This document shows, in pieces, positions 23,340 through 35,399 of a stretch of DNA of 64,000 bases (position 1 is its first letter; every line of letters starts with the position of its first letter). Below the pieces are notes generated by a model. That model was given only the letters and a program-made list of their open reading frames with translations, searched no databases and had not been told where the DNA came from. Source of the stretch: Gnetum montanum (lineage: Eukaryota > Streptophyta > Gnetopsida > Gnetales > Gnetaceae); the NCBI GenBank assembly GCA_015680685.1, contig MNCI01035706.1, positions 106,769-170,768 of the forward strand, written 5' to 3'. A program made the position numbers and the translations under genes.

Positions 23340-24150
23340 TCAAGAATGAAATCGAGCAATTGCTGAAAGCAGGGTTCATCTATTCCATTGCCGATAGCGA
23401 ATGGGTCAGCCCACTTATTATCGTGCCAAAGAAGGGTGGAAAATGGAGGGTCTGCATAGATTTTCGATTACCCAACATGGCTACCTTCAAGGATCACTTC
23501 CCACTCCCATTTGTGGACCAGGTGTTGGACACCATTGCAGGGCGCTGTTATTATAGCTTTTTGGATGGTTATAGTGTTATAACCAAATCCAAATCGCACC
23601 AGAGGATCAGGCCAGGACTACTTTCACAAGTCCCTAGGGACTTTCGCATACAAGAAGATGCTCTTTGGCCTGTGTAATGCGCCTGCCACATTCCAACGCC
23701 TTGTCCTCAGCATCTTCCAGCAACAAATTGGCAATGGGGTAGAGGTCTTCATGGATGACTTCTCCACCTATGGGGCCACATTTGAGCAAGCCTTGGACTG
23801 CCTTGAGCAAGTTCTGAAAAGGTGTGTTGACACTAATCTACGGCTCAATTAGCAGAAGAGCCACCTGATGGTCCAAGAAGGCATTGTGCTAGGGCATCAT
23901 ATCTCACAAATAGGAATTAGCGTGGATTCTAAAAAGATCAGGATCATCCAAGGAATCACTCATCACCAAGCACTATCAAAGATGTTCAGTCATTCCTTGG
24001 CCACACTGGTTACTACCAACGCTTCATCGAAAACTTCTCAAAGATCGCCAAGCCATTGGTGGAGCTCACAAAGAAAGATGCTCCATTGATCTGGATCAAG
24101 AAATGTGAATATGCATTCCAAGTGCTGAAATAGAAACTCGTAGAGACTCC
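23340..24150 (+). pseudogene. Element B reverse transcriptase
   Basis: Motifs in order are WVSPLIIVPKKGGKWRVCIDFR (about 23400-23466), the DHFPLPFVDQVLD and FLDGYS region (23495-23575), LFGLCNAPATFQR (about 23664-23702), the catalytic box VEVFMDDFS (about 23740-23767) and VQEGIVLGHHIS (about 23870-23910). The MDDFS and EGIVLGH forms are Athila-like. Frame shifts lie near 23575 and 23640. It would copy the element's RNA into DNA within the capsid if intact. Confidence 0.9.
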
Positions 24151-24169
24151 AGTCCTACGGGCACCCGAT

Positions 24170-24545
24170 TAGTCCAAGCCCTTTCACATCATGATGGATG
24201 CATCCAATTATGCCTTGGGAGTCGTGCTTACATAGTGTGATGATCAGAAACGTCCATACTATATCCACTGTGTGAGCAGGATTATTGTGGGTGCTCTGCT
24301 TAACTACACCACCACTGAAAAGGAGTTGATGGCGGTGGTGTTCGCCTTGGAAAAGTTCTGACACTATGTGCTCGGATACAAGGTGTTCGTGCATACTAAC
24401 CACAGTGCTATCTAATTCCTGATGAACAGACCAACGGTGAGCCCCCGCATCATCCGGTGGTTGGTGATTCTTCAAGAGTTTAACCTCACCATGGTAGATC
24501 AGAAGGGGACCAAGAATGTGATTGCAGACCACCTATCTCAGTAGC
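24170..24545 (+). pseudogene. Element B RNase H
   Basis: FHIMMDASNYALGVVL (about 24182-24229), TTTEKELMAVVFALEKF (about 24310-24360) and KNVIADHLSQ (about 24514-24543) give the usual gypsy RNase H pattern. At least three stops are present (TAG, TGA, TAA). No second archaeal-type RNase H follows, unlike the pol at 62-64 kb. Confidence 0.85.
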
Positions 24546-24739
24546 GATGGGACGACGCGGAAGAGGAGGAGTCCCTCTCTGACCAATTTCTAGATGAACT
24601 CCTCTTCACGGGTGCGGTCAATTCACAGATGCCCAAAGCATCACCTTAGTTCAGCCACATCCTCACCTATCTCACAAATCAGGAGTTGCCAAAGGAGTGG
24701 GACCATCGACAGAAATAACAGTTTCTCCATAAGGCCAAG

Positions 24740-25890
24740 TGTTTCATGGAAATAAACGGCCACCTTTATAAGGTGTGCGTAGATGGCCTAGTCCGGTGGT
24801 GTGTCCTTGATGACGATGCATTGTGTGTCCTTCAAGATGCTCACGAGGGTCCTTGTGGGGGCCACTATGTTGGATGCCGCACAGCCATTAAGATTATGCT
24901 TGCAGGATATTACAGGGCCACAATTTTTAGGGATGCACAATGGTTCACCTGCTCCTGCGAATGATGCTAGAGAGACAGTGGGATGACTGCATGGTTGGAG
25001 GGCCCTCAATAGTGGATCCAACCACTGGAGCCCTTTGACATTTGGGGCATTGACTTCATGGGGCCCATCACACCCCTATCCAATGGAAAGGCATACATCA
25101 TCGTAGCTGTGGACTACTGCACAAAGTGGGCAGAAGCGGCAGTCGTCATCGATTGTTCTTCCAACACCACTACACGATTGGTCCAATAGAAAATCATTAA
25201 TAGGATTGGAGTGCCACGTGCACTCATTTTTGACAATGGAATCCATTTCACAGTTGTCACCTTTCAGAAACTCATGCAACACTTGGGGGGTTACGCATAA
25301 ATTTATCACACCTTATCACCCCCAAGCCAACGGGCAGGCTGAAGTCACTAATAGGGAGATCACCAGGATCCTCATGCATACCGTTAGCAAATATAAGAGG
25401 GATTGGAGCACCAAACTTAACAATGCCCTCTGGGCCTATTGCTCCACTTGGAAACTTCCTATAGGTTACTCTCCCTATGAGTTAGTGTATGGTAAGTTAC
25501 CAAAAATTCCAATACAAGTGGAACTCTGGACACTATCCACCACAAGTGACTTAGGGCTTGACCTACCGCTAGCAAAACGTGAACGACTTATCAACTTAAG
25601 TGTGCTAGATGAGAATCAATTAGTGGCCCTATCTTCAAATGAGATCCACAAGGCTTACAACAAAAAATGACATGATCTTAGGATTCAGAAGGTCACATTC
25701 AAATGTGGAGACAAGGTGTTGTATTGGAACCCCACACATGTATCTCAACCGACTAAGTTTCAAATAGTGTGGGAGGGACCTTACATTGTCTCTAAAACCT
25801 TCCCATCTGGGGCCTTGCTTAATCACAAACCTGAGGACCCCACACGAACGCAGTTGGTCAACCGGTAACAGCTAAAACCTTTCTATGACC
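24740..25890 (+). pseudogene. Element B integrase
   Basis: The zinc-binding part contains DAHEGPCGGHYVGCRTAIK. The catalytic core has D in WGIDFMGP (about 25048), D in IFDNGIHF (about 25230) and E in NGQAEVTNRE (about 25340), so the DDE triad is readable. A run of six G near 25285 coincides with the frame change. The C-terminal part has the GPY/F motif WEGPYIVSKTFPSGAL (about 25770-25815) and a final QLKPFYDL. The last uninterrupted segment is 25206-25670. Confidence 0.9.
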
Positions 25891-27998
25891 TCCTTACAAC
25901 CAGTACCACCTCATCTTCACCGGGACAACCTCGCTCCATCTTTCGTGTCTCCTCCTTTTTGCCAAGTCATTGGGGAGACCGTCCTCCATGCTAATCCATT
26001 CCACTACATCCCTCACTGTTTGCATTTTTTTTACACTTTTTTGTTTTACACTTTTTTTGTTTTTCAACATCATTCTTACGTTTGTTCGTTCTTGCTAAAA
26101 TTTTCCTTTCTTTAATTATTTTTCCATTTCTTTGTTGTTTAATTTCCAACTGGTCACTAATAAATAATGTTCTTGTCATTAGGTTTTGTGTAGATGGTTT
26201 TCGTTGTGATGGGTCACTAGGGACAACCACTTATTTTACCTCGTTCCTGCCCTCACATTGTTGCTCTTAGGTTTTGCAGCTACTTTCACCTCATAATATC
26301 AGCAGAGGGTCCATGTCATCCACCCATTCATCCACCCTATGGTTTTCATATCATCGGGACTATGCAACCCAAGTTAATTTAAAAAACAATTTAATTAATG
26401 TGTAACTTGTGTAGTTCCTAGACTCGGGGATGACCCAATGGTTTGAATCGGGTGTGACTTCAAGGGGAATGCAACATTCATTGTCCTCTTCTACCCTTGG
26501 GTGGCAAAGAGTGCCCTTACGGATTCCTTACCACTCCAAGTTCTTCTCTACAAGGAAGCTCCTTGGCAATTTGACCTTGCATGGTGTGGTCCTCATCAAA
26601 AATCGAAAAAAAAACCCATGAGGATTCAAAGCACACCTCTTGGTCGAATGCATGCACATAAGCATGGGTCTTTGCATGGTGTGGTTCCCAAAAAATAAAA
26701 GAAAAACACAAGAATCAAATCTTAACCATGTGGGAATTCAAAGCACACCTCTTAGACTACCTCTCATGGACCACAAGCACTAGTTACGGGACTTCCTTCA
26801 TCCCCTGTAACTTGGCCCCGCTTCACTTACTTCCTTTCACGTATGTTGGAGTGGTGGTTCTTTGTGAGTGCATTCCTATCCACTTGAGGGATGCACGAGT
26901 CTTCACGTGTTGCTTCGATGTCACCGGATGTGGTTGGTTTTGGTTCGAAACTTGGAAAAGGTTCTATCAGGTCACTTAACCACAGCTTCACTTGGGGGTT
27001 TCATGGAACTGATAATTGGACATCCACATCTCATCTATCTCTCTTCATCCACTTCTTTCCATCACTCACCTCATTGTCGATTTTATGAATTGATCGTTTG
27101 TCGTGCCTCTCATGAACTTTCCATGCCTGGGCAAGTTCTCATGGATGGAAGTATTAACCTACAATCATCATTCCTTAGCTTTGGGGCCCATGGACCCCGG
27201 TGTTGGGGATATGGAAGGGCTACAAAGGCTGTTGCCTGCTATGGGGAGGACCTACATGCATATTCTTGGTGCCGTTCATTAATCTCCCATCCTTGGGGTT
27301 GGTTGGTGGCTTGTCTCCATGCTCTCCGTTGCTTGATTTCTTTCCCATGGAGTTCTTTCTTGCCATGTTCTCCCACGTTTGACTCTTTTTCGAGCCCAAT
27401 TTACCTTCCTCGTGTCCTCAGCCAAGTTCCGGGCCTCTCATGCTCTTCGCTCGCTCCAATTTGGCATTTTAAGTTCATTTTTTGGGCTTTTTCTGGGCTA
27501 GTCAACACTGGTCAACGAGTGTGAACCTCTATGTATACGGGGCCCTGTCCACGCAGCATCCAACCCCTATATATATGGCCGTTGCACTTTCATTTTCCAT
27601 CATTTGAAACACAAATTGGGGGGAGATTTTGCCAAATTTTTTTGCCTAACTCTTCCCTAAGCACCTATGTTCTATCGTGTGTCCACATCAACCAATCCTT
27701 GCCCTTTTTAAGCAATCGGAGGTATGCTCTTAGGCATGGGGGGGTGAAGCCTATGTGTAATTAATTAGTTAGTTAGTTAATTAATTAAGACTTCGCACCT
27801 CTAAGGAAAGAAACGAAAACAACCATTTAAACTTCAACTCATCCATTGCTGTTTTTGGCTTTAACCCATGCATTAACACTCCGGGGGACTTAATGGAATG
27901 CTCCTGCCAACAACATAACTTAGTCAAACTGAGAAGGTGTATAAGGACCATCTTGAGCTACTTATGCACAGTCTAATGGGTGCTATGTTTGATTGAAG
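25890..27998 (+). other. Element B spacer between pol and ORF3
   Basis: A 2.1-kb pyrimidine-rich spacer. Parts are conserved with element A (for example GGGGCCCATG and ATGGGGAGGACC near 27183-27255). A 218-codon open frame at 26868-27524 has no recognised counterpart. The end of the spacer holds the internal promoter-like block. Confidence 0.6.
27499..27590 (+). promoter_or_regulatory. Element B internal promoter-like region before ORF3
   Basis: GTCAAC-type words (27501, 27512), GTATAC (27533-27538) and GGGGCCCTGTCCACG (27539-27553) precede a TATA box (CCTATATATATGGCC, 27567-27580). GTATAC and GGCCCTGTxxACG also occur in B's LTR U3 upstream of its TATA box. It lies about 420 bp before the ORF3 start. 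Promoter activity is inferred from this resemblance. Confidence 0.55.
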
Positions 27999-30854
27999 AT
28001 GGCACCCAAATCGAGGCATCTAAGGGGTGAAGGACCATCACAATTGAGGGACAAGCATCCACGAACGGGAAGAGGATGAGGTGTGTAGCAACCAGAGCAC
28101 GTGAAGGGCTCTCATGCAACTGGCTCCCTCTATGAAGGACCTGATGTGGAATCTGTCCATTAGATTCCCAAAGAGGAGATTCCCAGTGAGCAATCACAAG
28201 GGGATGAGACTCTGGGGATAGCATCACAGCTTGAGGTCACCCTGACCCAAGCCTATTTTGATGCTATCAAGCTGCGTGAAGTGAAACAGATGGTCCTCCA
28301 AGAGCTAAAATTTAGACCATTCCACGCGAATGCACCAGAAGATGTGAGGCTTCAACTGCAAAACTCTTCGATGTGGTCAATCATCACAACCAGTGGTGAA
28401 TGGTACTTAGGAGAGACCTATCTCTTTTGGACGAATCGACAACTAGGGTCTAGAGTAAGAATCAAAGACATTTATGTCTCTTACTCTTCAAAAGCAATAG
28501 CGCAAGCTCTGGGGTTGCTTGAGACTGGAGCAGATGTGGTGGAGATCCCAAAACAAGCAGACTCTGAGGTAAGAAGGGAGTGGATCAGGCGGTGCTATGG
28601 GGTAGATTCTAAGGAGTTCGGCTCTCTAATCATAGCAGAGAGGGTGTATTCAAAGATCGCGTCTTACCACCTAAATCCAATAGTAAGACCCAGCAAAATC
28701 ACAGCCTTCTCCACTCGTGCATGTGCCGCTCTAAGTGGAAAGTTCCCGATGAGTCTTTCATAGTTACTATTTTTGGAAATTGAAAAAAGGTTCGGCGAAA
28801 GCAAACATGGAAGAAGAGCTCTCCCCTTCCCTTGCCTAATCAGAAAGTTATGCAAACGAGTAGGGATAGCATGGTACACCAATAACATAATCTGACAAGC
28901 CTTGATTGCCTCATGACGTGAAATGATGAAAGATAGGACTCCAACCATGATGCAGATAGAGGAGGAGCAGCAACCACCTCCACCACCTATGCAAACAACA
29001 AGGTTGAGTTCGTAAACCATTGCAAAACACATTCATGAGATCCGAAAATTACTCTTGAGCAAGCAAGAGCAATCCAGTAGGATCGATGGAGGGGAATACC
29101 CTTTGGTCTATCACCCTACAATGAGCCACCTATAGTAAGTGGCTCGATCAATTAGCTTGCTGGAAAGAGTAGGGCTGATGTTCTTCGCTGCCTGAACGCA
29201 AGTGCTAGTAAGGACAGATCCCAGTGTTTGAGAGGTAACAGTATGAACCCAACAGCTATTTCTTGAAATCTCTAGGAAGGCTGCTACCTTCTCGGTACGC
29301 TTGGAAGATGGTGAAGGGGTAATAGTCCTGGTGATGCAGCATCAAGGATAGGAGATTATAGTAGAAGTGGTTGCTAATATAATTGCTACAGCTCTCAATG
29401 CATCGAGGACACTTGTACTAGATGTTCATGGACTTCAAGATGTACAGGCATCTTTCGAAACCTCACGTAGCAAGATCAAGGCAGCGCAACATGAGGAATT
29501 GTTGGACCGAATTGTGGGAACCGTGAAACCACTTCTGGATGTCTTTGACCTTTTGAACAACATCACTGCAACCCAGTCAGAGCTGCTCTCAGCAAGGGAT
29601 AAGAGTCTCATTTTGGAAGGGCAACTTGAAACTACTCAAGCTGCCTGTTAATGCTTGGCAAAAGAAGTGGTCCAATTAAGAACCCAACTTGTCGATCCAA
29701 CTTTCCTTAACCGTGAAATCACCAGAGATGAAGCCTTTCAAAAGCTTTAGCTCAAACTTCAGATAGTTGAGGATGAGCAAGAGTTAGCGATCTTAGATAA
29801 GTCCTTGGCAAATGCTCAAGCATATAATTTAAACAAGGACTTGCCGGAGACTCGCCAGGAGAATGTTAGGTTGACCACAAAGGTTCATCGCCTACGTAAT
29901 GTTGGTGCAGAAAATGAGCACATGAAAAATTTTATCCACCAACAGCAGGAAGAGCTAGCCAAGGTAAATACTGACGTAAGCAGTTTGGTAGCTGAGAACC
30001 GAAATCTGTCCATGGAGGAGGTTCGAGCTTTGTGACAAAAATCTACCATTGAAATTGCCACCTAAAAGAACGAGGCACTGAAGTTTGAAAAAGTCAAGAA
30101 TCATTACAGGGACCAAGTGGGACTGCAAAAAGAAGTGAATGAGAAGCAAATTTGAGCCGTAAAGGCCAAGCTGAACCAAGTGCTCCAGTAGCTCCAAGAA
30201 GGAGGCAAAGTATGACAACCTATCTTTGATGGGTTGAATGCTTACAATCAAGATAAAATCTGCCTCAAGGAGCTGTAGATTGAAGAAATGACAGAGTATA
30301 TGGAGCTTGCCAACCTTCGCTATGCAAACCTGGCCATGCTCACAACCGAGAGACTGTGGTCTAAACTAGAGAAACAAGTGGTTCCCTTGTATTCTTTATA
30401 CGAGGGCGATTTCCAAGCCCACAAAGCGACAAAGCAGAAATTGGAAACAGCAAATGCGAAACTCGAGGTTCTCTGCACAAATTTTGAAGGATAGCGTGCA
30501 GTCGCAAATAACTTGGCCCATTGGATAAATGACTACCAGCAGTTGCAGGCATCAATCTGAGCATTCAACATCAAATGGAAGCAGTTCGCAGCCTAGTTTG
30601 TCAACCTGAAAGAACTCTTCCTGGTGCTATCATGCCCTTGGGAGGTTCCAATTCCATCACACATTGGTGAAGTTTCTTGGACAGTGAATGATCCCAAAAG
30701 TAAAGAAGAAAAAATGAGGGCTCTCTTGGAGGCTTTCCGACTACCTCCAAAAGTTGTAGCTGCTACGGGACAACCATCTTTCATGCCACCACCATCGCAT
30801 GGGCCAGAGGCTGGTGAAGGTCCATCGGAACCACCGCCCCCAGGGACAGTGTGA
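27999..30854 (+). pseudogene. Element B ORF3: plant-transposon domain plus coiled coil
   Basis: One frame of 951 codons runs from ATG 27999 to TGA 30852-30854 with no frameshift, only in-frame stops. That is good evidence it was once a real protein. Residues about 90-280 (MWSIITTSGEWYLGETYLFW, YVSYSSKAIAQALGLLE, IRRCYGVDSKEFGSL, ACAALSGKFP, ALPFPCLIRKLCKRVGI) resemble the 'putative plant transposon protein' domain seen in Athila-type elements. Residues about 450-830 are strongly helical and predicted coiled coil. The tail is Pro-rich (PPSEPPPPGTV). It sits where Athila elements carry their env-like frame, but I see no signal peptide or membrane segment. Homologues occur in A, C and D. Function unknown. 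Confidence 0.75.
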
Positions 30855-31084
30855 TCTTCTCCAATAATTTTTGCATCCTTCTACACAATAGAGACTCCAG
30901 AACCGGCAAGGTGTTCAATTTTTTCTTTGAACACCATCATTTTTTGTAACTTTTCCTTCTCTGTAACTTGGGCACTTCGTAAAATTAATGTTGTGCCATG
31001 TGTGTGTGTCATGTGTGTGTTGAGTCATGTGCATTGTAAATAAAAGCCCATACCTTCCAAATTGTAGAGTAACTCGAGGAAAAG

Positions 31085-31106
31085 TTTTTACTCAGTCATG
31101 GGGGTA
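31085..31106 (+). promoter_or_regulatory. Element B polypurine-tract region
   Basis: TCATGGGGGTA immediately precedes the 3' LTR. The same CATGGGGGTA word precedes the 3' LTR of element C (48845-48855), supporting a plus-strand priming site. Confidence 0.6.
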
Positions 31107-31993
31107 TGATGAAGTGTCATTAGTCAATGCGTCGACTAGGCCGTGTATACACAGCTGCGTCGATGCGGCCCCATCGACGCAAGCTTCCATATGTCAACGT
31201 GGCCCTGTTTACGTGGAGCCTATTTCGACCTACAAATAAGAGGGCCTTCCACCTCATTTAGGTACCTTTTTAGTCAGTTGTAATGAAGCTCTTGCAATTT
31301 GTTTCCGCATGAGATAGATTATTTTCCAGGTGCCCATAGCAAGTGTAAGAAAAGTAACTGACTCTTTATTCGAGCATTGATGTATTTGAGCCCATTGGCG
31401 TAAACGGAAATAAAGATGAGCTCTTCAAGCATTCTTTGCAGCATTTGGACTTAGCCATTTAATGCATTCATTAGTTTAATATGTTTATGCTTTGATAATT
31501 ACTTAAGTTTCTGTTATTGTTATTTTAATTGCTTTTGCTCTCTTATAAGTTTGTAAAGACCATAAGTAGGACCATCTAGAACATAAAACCAACACTTGGT
31601 AACCCAGTGATGCTTAATGTCTGGTAACCTAGTAGTGTTTAGGGGATTCTCAGAACATACCCAGAAGATGGGATCGAATACTTATGCTAGGAGTAGTTAA
31701 GATTTAGATTAAGGTAATCTTAGATTACTTATTACTCTAGCCTTACTTTCCAAGATAATTAGACACCAAAAGATGAGTAAAAAGCTATAAAAATCATTAG
31801 CCTTAATCTCACTTAACCATCACAATCAGAACATCACAAGTGAGGTTAGGAAGACAACGATTATTCTAACCCAAGGTTTACTGGTTAGTGTCTGGTGTAT
31901 GTTAAGTGCTTACAGTCTATGGAATTCGACCGAGTTGTGTGTGAATGCCCATGATTCGTATGGCTGGATGTAGGGGTATCTAGCTGCTCATCA
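31107..31993 (+). repeat. 3' LTR of element B (887 bp)
   Basis: Starts TGATGAAGTGTC and ends GCTCATCA. U3 carries GTATAC (31145-31150) and a perfect 9-bp inverted repeat GCGTCGATG/CATCGACGC (31157-31165 and 31172-31180). It differs from the 5' LTR by many point changes, so the insertion is old. Confidence 0.9.
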
Positions 31994-34330
31994 GGTTTGC
32001 ATAGGAAATATTGGACAACTACATGTACTCCGTCATTTCTTCGATTTGCAACTCCTTCATGCGAATTTTCACCTTGTTGTAGGCATCAATCTCATCAACA
32101 ATGGGTTGTCACATTTCTCTACCTCATTGGAGTTGTTGGAGGGCCTCATTAACCTTTCCCTTTGTCAATTGGATATGCTTTCCATTCACCTCCTTTTACA
32201 AGCCAACTTGGTCTCTGTAATGATTTTTAAGTTTTTCAAATTTCAAAGCATCGTTCTTCCAGGCAACAATCTCAATGGTTGATTTCTAGTGTAAGGTGTG
32301 AACCTCCTGCATGAAGAGATTACAATTCTCTACTGCCAATCTCCTGAATTTAGTGTTTACTCTGGTGAGCTACTCCTATTGTTGATGGATAAATGCTTCT
32401 AATTGTTGTTTTTACACATAAACATTCCATAGGTAATGATTCTCTACAGTCAAGGTCTCATTTTCCTAGTGCATCTACATCAAGTCCCTTCATACTGAAT
32501 GAGTTTTGGCTTCTACTATGGACTAATTGAAGATTGTCATTACCATTTCTCCCTCAACTCACTTTAGCTATTCTTGAAGCTGCTAAAAAGCTTCATCTCT
32601 TATCAATGCAGGGTTGGTAAAAGCAAGGTCAGCAAATTGGGCACACAATTCGACAACTTCTACGGCCAAGCATGATTATGTGCTTGAGTTGTTTCAAGTT
32701 GCCCTTCTAAGATGAGGCACTTGCCCCTTGCCTCTAGTAGATTTGACTGGATTATAGCTATGGCATCCGAAAAATCAAAGATATTCAAAATCAGTTGCCT
32801 GGTTCCCACCAGTTAGTCCAATAATTCTTCATTCTGCGCTGCACTCAATTTTCCATTGATTGTCCCTATGAACGTTTGCACATCTCTAAATGTAGAAACA
32901 TCTAGTATAGACATCATAGGTGCATTTAATGCCTTAGCAACTCGATCAGGAATGATCTTTGTAGCTATCTCTTGCCCTTGGTGTTGCATCACTAATATGG
33001 TTGCCTCCTCAACATTCTCCAAGCAGATTGAAAAGGAAGCGGCATTCCTAAAGATTTTTGGGAATAGATGATGCTAAGAGAAAGAAACCATCACCTCTTG
33101 GGCACTTGGATTGGACCTTGTAGGTAATTGCATTCATTGGACAAACAACATTGATCCACCTCCCTCCATTTGGTTGATTGTATGAGCCTTTTTTCTAAGG
33201 TGACTCATGGTCAGCCTATACACAGATGGGTCTCCACCACTAGTTCCTACCTACTACTCCTACTATTACAAGAGTTTCTCATGGATTTTTCACATGCACT
33301 CAACCACAGTGTAGGCCTCTAGTGTTTACTCATTAGTAGGTGATGGAGGTGGTTGTCACTACTCCTCTTTTGTGGTCATGGAAGGTGTCTAATCCTTCAT
33401 CATCTTGGCCCACAAAGTATTAGGAGCATCCTTGAGTGTATCATTTATGTAGTAGACTATCCTTGTCCTTTTGCATAATTTTTTAATCCAGCATGGAAAG
33501 GGAAAGGTTTTTCTTCCATGTTCATTCTCCTTGAAGTGCTTCTTTATCTCTAAATTAATTAGCTGTGGAAGGTTTGCTAGAAATTTCCCACTTAGAGCAG
33601 CACATGCTCAAGTGGATAAGGCTATTACCTTACTGGGCCTTACCATTGGATTAAGGTGGTAGGACACTATCTTAAAATAGACTTGCTTTACCAGTGTCAG
33701 TGTGCCAAACTCCTTGCGGTCAACCCCATAACATTGTTGAGTCCACTCCTTCTTTACTCCATGATCATCTTGTATGGATAGCTCTACCAACTATGTTCCT
33801 ACATCAAGAAACCCAAGGACCTGTGTAATGGCTTCTACTGAGTAAGACACTTGGATATTCTTGATTCTCATAGCGGCTCCTACTCTCCTATTGTTCCAAA
33901 AGAGATATGTTTCTTCCATGTACAACTTCCCACTGGAAGTGATGATTGGCCATATGGGAGAGGCTTATAGTTGAGCTATGACATCTTCTAGAGATTGTTC
34001 AAGGAATGGCCCAAAGTTTAACTTTTGGAGAACTGAGTGTTGAACCTCACGGTTCTCAATTATGTCGAGGCAAGCCTATGTGAGTGTGACTTCCAATCTA
34101 GGTACAAGGCTTGGCACTTCATTGTGTTGTGAGTGTTCAAATGTAGCTTCTTCTTCAGGAGTCTATCGGACAAATTCCACCTTGGCCTCATCTCTGAGAG
34201 GTCCCATTGCATGGGTTTCCTCAACCTATTCTTGGCCATGTTCTTGGTGGCCTCTTCGTCCTCTGGGTTGTTTCTCCCATGGTTGCAATGGTCCTTCCTC
34301 TCACAGTCTCTTCAATCTCAGTGCCATCTG
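31994..34330 (-). pseudogene. Element A ORF3, 5' part
   Basis: On the minus strand the frame matches B's ORF3 over most of its length. Matching parts are IITSSGKLYMEETYLFWNN, YGVDRKEFGTL, SYHLNPMVRPSKV (also in B as NPIVRPSKI), CACAALSGKF and FPFPCWIKKLCKR, then the coiled-coil region. Residue-level conservation without an intact frame shows that A and B share ORF3 as an inherited gene. At 31994 it is cut by B. Confidence 0.8.
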
Positions 34331-34754
34331 TAACCACACATCACAATGGATTAGCAAATATTATGTAACTCAAAATGACTAGAATATCTTGTCTCATAGG
34401 GAGGTTACACTTGGCTAAGGTGTGATTATGGCTGGATGGATTAAGTAGTTAATTATTAATTTAATTTTTTTACCAAAGTTGTTGGAAGGGTTAAATTCTT
34501 AAAAATTAATGATTTAATAGTAGTTCATATCATAACCCTTTGGGGGAGCTAGAAAAACTTTCAAAAAATTATCATTAAAACCTTGAGGTTTGCCACCCTC
34601 ACAACTAAGAGCTTACCTCTAGTAACTATAGGATCAAAGAATGGGGTGATTCAGGTAAATGATGCAAGAGCTATAGGCTCGAGAAGGTTTTTGGGCTTTA
34701 AAAATTACAAAAACTCATTGGGCATTATGGACAAAATGTGAAAAATTCAAAGTG

Positions 34755-34870
34755 TTTGGCGGTATTTATACTATTTTTGCATTGTGTCGACAATGCCTAG
34801 TTGATGCGGTCAGCTATGTTGACGAGGCCTCATCGACATAGGTGTTGACCACTGTTGACAAAGTCAAAAC
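34755..34870 (-). promoter_or_regulatory. Element A internal promoter-like region before ORF3
   Basis: On the minus strand GTCAAC and ATGTCGATGAGGCC words and GTCGAC (34786-34791) precede a TATA box (AGTATAAATACC, about 34761-34772). A's LTR U3 has the same GTCGAC and TCGA-type words upstream of its TATA box. Confidence 0.5.
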
Positions 34871-35399
34871 TTGAAAATTACAAAGAGGTTGTGAACAAAA
34901 TTAGGTCAAATGGAAGCCCAAATAGCCACGAACATGATGAAAATGTGAGAAGAGGATGTTGAAGTCCCAAAAATTGAGAAAATTAAGAAAAATGGAGAAA
35001 GAGGGTGGAGAATGAAAGTGCAAGGAGCACAAAGTGGTTTGCACAAAGGAATATGCAAAAGATGGGATTGTAACAATGTCTAAAGTAAGGAACTTAAGTA
35101 ATGAAACCAAGAGATATGCAAGTGGGTCCTCCCCATGGTAGGCTCATGCCCTTTTTACCCTTGGATAACCTCAACTAAGGGGTTCATGGGCCCCATAGTC
35201 GATTAATGGTTATGAAAAGTTAAGAACCAACCCAAAGAATATATCCAAGAATTCCAACACATCAAACTAAGAGATTGAGCATAACATAGAACCTAACATT
35301 GAGGTGAGTTAGGGTAGCATAGATAGATGACAGAGGAGGTGAAATAGAATTCCAAATTAAGGTCATAAGAAGTCACTTGTGAAGTTTGTGTTTAAAATG

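Larger units (their letters stand above)
18755..31993 (+). mobile_element. Element B: complete Athila-like Ty3/gypsy retrotransposon
   Basis: A 13,239-bp element with two 887-bp LTRs, tRNA-Asp-type primer site, gag-pol essentially in one frame, a 2.1-kb spacer, a second open frame (ORF3) and a purine tract before the 3' LTR. RT, single RNase H and integrase motifs and the position of ORF3 fit the Athila lineage. Flanks GATAT (18750-18754) and GGTTT (31994-31998) agree at three of five bases. Aligning A's ORF3 across the insertion against B's own ORF3 shows exactly 5 extra bases, so they are an eroded target duplication. Coding parts are full of stops, mostly TAG and TGA, so the element is dead. 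Confidence 0.9.

Noticed and set aside
24155-24532. 125-codon minus-strand open frame
   Set aside because: Antisense to the RNase H region of element B, with no similarity of its own.
26868-27524. A 218-codon open frame in element B's spacer
   Set aside because: It lies between pol and ORF3, has no domain signature, overlaps other open frames in the pyrimidine-rich DNA and shows no counterpart in A or D. Likely chance.
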